From JAHDHW01 sp963793295 (GTDB taxonomy: Bacteria > Bacteroidota > Bacteroidia > Chitinophagales > Saprospiraceae), in the NCBI GenBank assembly GCA_963793295.1, contig CAWBZX010000037.1, forward strand, positions 351,320 to 415,319: a DNA stretch of 64,000 bases, given 5' to 3'. Positions 58,900 through 64,000 of the stretch are shown piece after piece (within the stretch, counting starts at the first letter, position 1; the number at the start of each line of letters is the position of its first letter). The notes under the pieces were generated by a model, which saw only the letters and a list, made by a program, of their open reading frames with translations, made no database searches and had not been told where the DNA came from. The position numbers were made by a program, and so were the translations under genes.

Positions 58900-61017
58900 T
58901 CAACTTATCAAACTCCATGCTTTGAACTTTTTTCCATGTTTTTTTAGATAATCCCGCATAGGGTGATTAAGTTGATTTTCAAGTGTTGGGTCTTTGTCCA
59001 AAATTCTGGCAGCGATCTCTCTTGCCGTTTGAAGAATTCGCCCATCTTTTGCCAAATCTGCAATTCGGAAGTTTAGAACGCCGCTTTGTTGTGTTCCCTG
59101 AATGTTCCCAGGTCCACGTAATTTTAAATCCGCTTCAGCGATGTCAAATCCATTATTTGTACGCACCATGGTTTGTATTCGCTCTCTGGCTTCTTTTGTA
59201 AGTTTAAAACTAGACATCAAAATACAAAACGATTGCTCTGCGCCACGACCTACGCGACCTCTCAACTGATGCAACTGTGATAAACCAAAACGTTCTGTGT
59301 TTTCAATGACCATAACCGAAGCGTTTGGAACGTTTACGCCCACTTCAATGACTGTCGTTGCAACCATAATTTGTGTTTCCCCTTTGACAAAGCGCTGCAT
59401 TTCAAATTCTTTATCAGCAGGCTTCATACGTCCGTGAAGGACGCCTATTTGGTATTGATCTATTGGAAATTCTCTTGAAAGCACCTCGTAGCCTTCCTCC
59501 AGATTCTTTAAATCCAGTGTTTCTGATTCCTCAATTAAAGGGTAAACGACGTAAATCTGCCGCCCTTTGGCAACTTCTTCTTTCATGAAACCGAAAACAC
59601 GCAATCGATTATTTTCGGTTTTGTGCAGTGTTTTTATTTCCTTTCTACCCGGAGGTAATTCATCAATTATAGAAATATCTAGATCGCCGTAAAGGGTCAT
59701 TGCCAAAGTTCGCGGGATAGGAGTTGCTGTCATAACCAATATATGTGGAGGCAGTACAACACCTTTTTTCCAAAGTTTGGCGCGTTGAGCCACACCGAAG
59801 CGATGCTGTTCGTCTGTAATAGCAAGCCCCAGGTTTTTAAATTCTACGGGATTTTCGATCAAAGCATGGGTACCAATTATGATATGAATTTCACCTTCTT
59901 TGAGCAGCGTTAAAATTTCTTTTCGCTTTTTCCCTTTTACACTTCCTGTTAAAAAAGCGACCCGAATACCTAAACCTTTCAACGTTTCAGAAATGGAGTT
60001 AAAATGTTGTTGGGCTAAAATCTCAGTTGGTGCCATCAGACAGGCTTGAAAACCGTTGTCGAGGGCAATTAACATACTCATCAAAGCAACAATTGTTTTT
60101 CCGCTTCCTACATCACCTTGCAGCAGTCGATTCATTTGTTTGCCTGAACCGAGATCCTGACGAATTTCTTTCAGCACCCGTTTTTGAGCACCCGTAAGTT
60201 CGAAAGGAAGTTTTTCTTTGTAAAAGCGATTAAAAAAATCACCAATTTTTGAAAAAACAAACCCTTTGATGGCATCCTTTCTTCTCCTCCGGATTTGTAA
60301 TAGTCGCAATTGTAAAAAGAACAACTCTTCAAATTTGAGGCGGTTACGCGCCGCGTCCAGATCTTTTTGGTTTTTGGGAAAGTGGATATCCTGCAAAGCT
60401 TTGAACCTGCCTGGGAAACGGAATTTTTGAAGCATATATTCCGGCAGGTTTTCAGCTATTTGATTTGCATTAATTTTGTCAAAAAGTGCAGCGATGATTT
60501 TGCGTTGTCCTTTTGCATCCAACCCTTTTGTATTCAGTTTTTCGGTACTGGGATAAACCGGTGCAAACGTATTGGCTTTTGTTGTATTACTTAATAAAAC
60601 CAACTCGGTTTCCGGGTGAGGAATATTGATCACGCCATTAAAATTGTTCACCCGTCCATAAACGATATATTCCTGTCCAATTTCCAGACTTTTTTCTAAC
60701 CAATGCACCCCTTTAAACCAAACCAGATCAATCGCACCCGTTTCATCTCTCAGTTTTCCAACTAATCTTTTTTTTCTGCCCGTACCCGCAACAGAAAGTC
60801 TTCTCAAAGTTCCGCGCAACTGAACCGCATCGCTTTCCACTGAAAGATCACGAATTTGATGAAACTTAGTTTTGTCAACATACCTGAATGGAAAATGAAA
60901 CAGCAAATCACGGAAAGTGAAAATGCCCAACTCCTTTTTTAGCAAATCACCACGTAAAGGGCCCACACCCTTTAGGTATTCGATTGGACTGTCCAGTATG
61001 TTTGCAGAATTTTGCAT
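58900..61017 (-). CDS. recG: ATP-dependent DNA helicase RecG
   Basis: A 705-residue helicase (start at MQNSANILDSP; the frame extends 19 codons further upstream without family similarity). The N-terminal wedge domain with an OB fold (about 1-250) is followed by a superfamily 2 motor: motif I GDVGSGKT, motif II DEQHRFG (DExH box), motif III MTATPIPRTL, and motif VI QLRGRVGRG. It unwinds Holliday junctions and rescues stalled forks. It is divergent from rbfA, from which it is separated by a 240-base gap. Confidence 0.97.
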   Translation of the reverse strand: MQNSANILDSPIEYLKGVGPLRGDLLKKELGIFTFRDLLFHFPFRYVDKTKFHQIRDLSVESDAVQLRGTLRRLSVAGTGRKKRLVGKLRDETGAIDLVWFKGVHWLEKSLEIGQEYIVYGRVNNFNGVINIPHPETELVLLSNTTKANTFAPVYPSTEKLNTKGLDAKGQRKIIAALFDKINANQIAENLPEYMLQKFRFPGRFKALQDIHFPKNQKDLDAARNRLKFEELFFLQLRLLQIRRRRKDAIKGFVFSKIGDFFNRFYKEKLPFELTGAQKRVLKEIRQDLGSGKQMNRLLQGDVGSGKTIVALMSMLIALDNGFQACLMAPTEILAQQHFNSISETLKGLGIRVAFLTGSVKGKKRKEILTLLKEGEIHIIIGTHALIENPVEFKNLGLAITDEQHRFGVAQRAKLWKKGVVLPPHILVMTATPIPRTLAMTLYGDLDISIIDELPPGRKEIKTLHKTENNRLRVFGFMKEEVAKGRQIYVVYPLIEESETLDLKNLEEGYEVLSREFPIDQYQIGVLHGRMKPADKEFEMQRFVKGETQIMVATTVIEVGVNVPNASVMVIENTERFGLSQLHQLRGRVGRGAEQSFCILMSSFKLTKEARERIQTMVRTNNGFDIAEADLKLRGPGNIQGTQQSGVLNFRIADLAKDGRILQTAREIAARILDKDPTLENQLNHPMRDYLKKHGKKFKAWSLIS

Positions 61018-61150
61018 GGTATAAATAGAACTAAAGGAAATCCCTTTTTGTTTCAGAACCGAATTTCTTATCAATCAATTGATGCAAAAATAGAAAAAAA
61101 TGAAATCCCAGGATTTTTAGTTTGGTTAGTAATATTGTATTTGAATTAAA

Positions 61151-61158
61151 TATCTTTG
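61151..61158 (+). promoter_or_regulatory. Probable -7 promoter element TATCTTTG of rbfA
   Basis: An exact TAnnTTTG match 99 bases before the rbfA ATG. TTG sequences upstream are not at the usual spacing, so this is a tentative call. Confidence 0.4.
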
Positions 61159-61257
61159 TGAGATTTTTCGAGCGGAATTAAATTTTGACCATTCTTTCAA
61201 ATAATCAGGCGTAAAAAATAACTTGTCAATAATTTAGCCCAATAAATAAATTTAATA

Positions 61258-61641
61258 ATGGAAACGAAAAGACAGAAGCAAGTTGGAGAAGTGGTGAAAC
61301 GAAATATCGGTATAGTTTTGCAGCAGGAAGGATCTTATATCTATGGTTCTTCGACGCTGGTTACAGTGACTGCCGTTAAAATGTCTCCGGATTTTAATCT
61401 TGCTAAAATATACCTGAGCGTGTATAATCGTGAAAATAAAGAAGCTGTAATTGATGAACTGGATGCAAATACCCATCGTTTACGACAAGCACTGGCGCAT
61501 CGCATCAAAAGACATGTGAGGAGAATTCCAGAAATTCAATTTTATATTGACGAAACCTTGGACGAGATGTACCGGCTAAGCAGCCTTTTTAAAGAGCTTG
61601 AAGATAATAATCAGATGGGGCGTTCGGAAGAAGAGGAGTGA
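61258..61641 (+). CDS. rbfA: 30S ribosome-binding factor A
   Basis: A 127-residue KH-like protein needed for late 16S rRNA processing and cold adaptation. The family blocks RQKQVGEVVKRNIGIVLQQEG, VTVTAVKMSPDFNLAKIYLSVY and HRIKRHVRRIPEIQFYIDETLDEMYRLSSLF are all present. Its end is convergent with the ABC permease gene 12 bases away. Confidence 0.95.
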   Translation: METKRQKQVGEVVKRNIGIVLQQEGSYIYGSSTLVTVTAVKMSPDFNLAKIYLSVYNRENKEAVIDELDANTHRLRQALAHRIKRHVRRIPEIQFYIDETLDEMYRLSSLFKELEDNNQMGRSEEEE

Positions 61642-61653
61642 TTCAAGAGAAAA

Positions 61654-63147
61654 TCAAACTTTCACAATATTTATTTTTCTAGCCAATCCTTTTGGTAGCT
61701 TTATCAGTTCTTTTCCCAAATTAATTTCAACAAAATTTTCATCCTTTTTATGGATAGAAAATGAAGTGTCTGGCAATAATCCTAATTGCCAAAGTTGAGA
61801 ACTAATATGATCACTAACTTGCTTTTGCGCTATTTTTGCAGCTTTTGAAATATCCAGTTTGATAAGCGGAAAATCGGGAACTCCCTTTTTTGCTGGAATT
61901 GGGGAACCATGTGGGTCAATCGATGGAAATCCAAGTTGTTCGTCAACTTCATCTAACAAGTCCATGGTTAGTAAATGTTCAAATTTTTCAGCTTCATCGT
62001 GGATTTGCTCTTCTGTAAGTCCCATTTGTTGAACCAGGTATGTTTCCCACAAGCGATGAGCGCGAACTAGTTGACGCGCGTTTTCAACTCCTGAAGTAGT
62101 CAATTTGATCTTTTGATCCTCATATTCGACTTGGCCTTTCTTTTTGAGCGAGGATAGGTATTTGTTTAATTTATTTTTGGTAAAGCCCAACTTTTCAACC
62201 AAATTTTCAAAATTCAAATTGCTGCTCTCCTGTAAATTAAGCGATTGTTTTAAAGTATCCTCCAATTCAATTTTTATTTGCAATTTCCGTTTTTGGAAAA
62301 AACGAAAGACCAGTCCTTTTTTTGGAGCCCAAAATACCGTTATCAAATAAATTAAGGTTGCAGTAACGGCCATCGCAGGACCTGGAGTTGTGGCGAAAAC
62401 AACTGCGAATATCATCCCTAAAACGGAGGAAACCAAACCAATGCAACCTGCAATAAAAAGCACCCATCGCAATCGATCCGAAAGTAATAAGGCCGTAGCA
62501 GCAGGAGTGATAAGCATGGCAACGACTAAAATGACACCAACCGTCTGAAGTGATGCGACTACCGCAAAAGATAATAATAACATCAGAAAATAATGAACGA
62601 CAGTTGTCGAAATTCCCATCGTTTCTGCAATGACCGACTGGAAAGTCGTTACAAAAAGATAACGATAGAAAATGATAATACTAAAAAGTACATAAATAGT
62701 GATACCAGCCGTCAAATATAAGTCTTGGTTGGATACCCCTAAAACATTTCCAAAAAGAAAGTCTTTGAGATCAAGATGCACGCCCTGGTCGCGGCTTATC
62801 CATGATATTCCCATGATACCTAAAGAAAACATTGCGGTAAAAACGATCCCGATCGCTGCATCATTTTTAGTATTCACATTATGCTGGATCCAGGTTATTC
62901 CGAATGCCGTCAGCAAACCAGCAATAACAGCTCCGGTGAAAAACCCCAAAGCACTATATCCAACAACCATAAATGCAACCACCACCCCCGGTAAGATAGC
63001 ATGTGCAAGGGCATCACCTATCAAAGCCATATTACGCAAAACGATAAAACATCCCAATACGCCACACATCAACCCTACCATGGAAGAAGCTATTAAGGCC
63101 CGAATAGCCCACTCTTCATGTAGGAAAATATCCAATACTTCAGCCAT
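61654..63147 (-). CDS. Metal ABC transporter permease fused to a DtxR-type metal-dependent repressor
   Basis: A 497-residue fusion. Residues 1-280 form an ABC-3 type permease of the Mn/Zn/Fe family with eight hydrophobic helices (MALIGDALAHAILPGVVVAF and GVILVVAMLITPAATALLLSDRL are the signature loops). Residues about 295-497 form a complete DtxR/MntR-like regulator: winged helix, metal-ligand region RAHRLWETYLV and IHDEAEKFEHLL, then DPHGSPIP and a FeoA-like SH3 domain. The same architecture is known from chlamydial YtgCR, where proteolysis releases the repressor. No ATPase or binding-protein gene lies in this window next to it. Confidence 0.9.
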   Translation of the reverse strand: MAEVLDIFLHEEWAIRALIASSMVGLMCGVLGCFIVLRNMALIGDALAHAILPGVVVAFMVVGYSALGFFTGAVIAGLLTAFGITWIQHNVNTKNDAAIGIVFTAMFSLGIMGISWISRDQGVHLDLKDFLFGNVLGVSNQDLYLTAGITIYVLFSIIIFYRYLFVTTFQSVIAETMGISTTVVHYFLMLLLSFAVVASLQTVGVILVVAMLITPAATALLLSDRLRWVLFIAGCIGLVSSVLGMIFAVVFATTPGPAMAVTATLIYLITVFWAPKKGLVFRFFQKRKLQIKIELEDTLKQSLNLQESSNLNFENLVEKLGFTKNKLNKYLSSLKKKGQVEYEDQKIKLTTSGVENARQLVRAHRLWETYLVQQMGLTEEQIHDEAEKFEHLLTMDLLDEVDEQLGFPSIDPHGSPIPAKKGVPDFPLIKLDISKAAKIAQKQVSDHISSQLWQLGLLPDTSFSIHKKDENFVEINLGKELIKLPKGLARKINIVKV

Positions 63148-63298
63148 TTTTTATAATCTGCTTTAGTTTGAAATTCAATTATTCGATCAGCGATACATAC
63201 AATTTGTATTTATGAATCAACACAAAAGTAGGTATATTTTTAATGATTTAAAAATATATTTTTAGAGGAGTCTAAAAATATATGAATTCAGGATGAAA

Positions 63299-64000
63299 TC
63301 AACGAATCATTTCATAAAGAATGCCTTCTTTCATCGCATAAGCTGAAACAGCAACGCGTTGGATATTTGCTTTTTTAAGAATATAATTAATCAACACCAA
63401 TGCAACGATAATCATCTCGGCACGAGATTCCGGGAGGTTTTCTATAAGTAGGCGTTCGGAAAAAGTAGTAGTCATAAATTGCTGATAAAGCGGATAAAAA
63501 TCTTCTACTTCCACAATCGAGTGTACGGATGAAATTCTTTGTTTACTCAGCAACATATCTAAAACATCAAAAGTACCTGAAGCTCCGATGAGGACGGGTG
63601 TTTTATTGGTTTCCAATATTTTAAATAATGGTTGCAGCGTGATTTCAAGATGTGCTTCAAGGACCTGAATTTCTTCTGGAGAAATCGGATCTGTTTGGTG
63701 AAAATTTCTAAATAAAAGGGAAACACCAATCGGAAAACTCTGTGCCCAAATAACACCCATATCGTTTGCAATGATGAATTCACAACTTCCTCCCCCAATG
63801 TCCATTATAAGTCCCTTTTCGTCGTTTAAAGGAATAGCCTGAATGACACCGAGGTGAATCAATCTAGCTTCTTCATCTCCAGGGATAAGCTTGATTTGGA
63901 TACCAGTTTCCTCTTTTATTTTAGCAATAAAAGTATTCCCGTTACGAGCTGTTCGCAATGCAGCAGTCCCGAAAGCATTTATCTGATCGACTTTGTATAG
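63299..64000 (-). CDS. Ppx/GppA-family phosphatase, cut by the right edge
   Basis: A C-terminal portion of at least 233 residues entering from beyond the window end; the frame is still open at 64000 (GTAALRTARNG is near the edge). DIGGGSCEFIIAND is the phosphate-binding loop of the ASKHA superfamily, and GEEARLIHLGV is a family block. Ppx degrades polyphosphate and GppA converts pppGpp; which of the two this is cannot be told from the fragment. Confidence 0.9.
   Translation of the reverse strand, partial: LYKVDQINAFGTAALRTARNGNTFIAKIKEETGIQIKLIPGDEEARLIHLGVIQAIPLNDEKGLIMDIGGGSCEFIIANDMGVIWAQSFPIGVSLLFRNFHQTDPISPEEIQVLEAHLEITLQPLFKILETNKTPVLIGASGTFDVLDMLLSKQRISSVHSIVEVEDFYPLYQQFMTTTFSERLLIENLPESRAEMIIVALVLINYILKKANIQRVAVSAYAMKEGILYEMIR

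Noticed and set aside
1..64000. tRNA, rRNA, transposase, integrase or prophage genes
   Set aside because: I looked for T-loop motifs, transposase-type motifs and phage modules and found none that hold up.

Overview
The window is chromosomal DNA from a member of the Bacteroidota. The DNA is AT-rich, several genes are preceded by the Bacteroidota -7 element TAnnTTTG (for example a TTTG-N19-TACTTTTG promoter before purH), and many small exported lipoproteins, DUF4197, DUF2141, GxxExxY and DksA-like proteins have the typical Bacteroidota form. A marine or environmental lineage such as Saprospiria is a guess; no rRNA or tRNA gene is present to settle it.

Layout. 0-11 kb: a decayed class II ribonucleotide reductase gene at the left edge, small exported proteins, a membrane-bound class III nucleotide cyclase, a rhodanese, a RidA-like lipoprotein, an SDR oxidoreductase and an aldehyde dehydrogenase. 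Between the last two sits a GxxExxY gene framed by inverted repeats.

11.2-23.4 kb: the most striking region. It is a stress or low-oxygen island with a soluble FixL-like PAS histidine kinase that keeps the heme-ligand His and the distal Arg, translationally coupled to a response regulator fused to a Crp/Fnr-type DNA-binding module. Around them lie five tandem-domain universal stress proteins, three CBS-pair proteins, an Hsp20 chaperone, a VKAI-repeat lipoprotein and two proteins of unknown function. Three intergenic regions carry pairs of TGA(C/T)-N4-(G/A)TCA dyads whose centres are 22 bp apart each time. At three promoters the nearer dyad is centred exactly 33 bp from the centre of a perfect TAnnTTTG -7 element. 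The gene content resembles the mycobacterial DosR dormancy regulon (heme kinase, Usp, CBS protein, Hsp20), built here from unrelated regulatory parts.

23.4-27 kb: a three-gene operon of two ATP-grasp-type enzymes and an M14-family aspartoacylase/desuccinylase-like hydrolase, possibly making and trimming an unknown peptide or amide. 27-31.5 kb: CorA, a DksA-like protein, an OmpR-type two-component system and an acylphosphatase. 31.6-43 kb: a subtilase-SPOR protein, a Crp/Fnr gene with a disturbed N-terminus, a rhomboid protease, pfkA, tdk, an AlkZ-like protein, a DinB/VOC pair and a PagL-like outer-membrane protein.

43.5-64 kb: mostly housekeeping. purH, coaX, an outer-membrane protein, a pair of paralogous TPR-type proteins, two FKBP isomerases, serA, a thiolase with a FadJ-type fusion (beta-oxidation), an exported phosphatase with ankyrin repeats, recG, rbfA, a metal ABC permease fused to a DtxR-type repressor (same architecture as chlamydial YtgCR) and, cut by the right edge, a Ppx/GppA phosphatase. 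No CRISPR array, prophage, transposase, tRNA or rRNA gene was seen.
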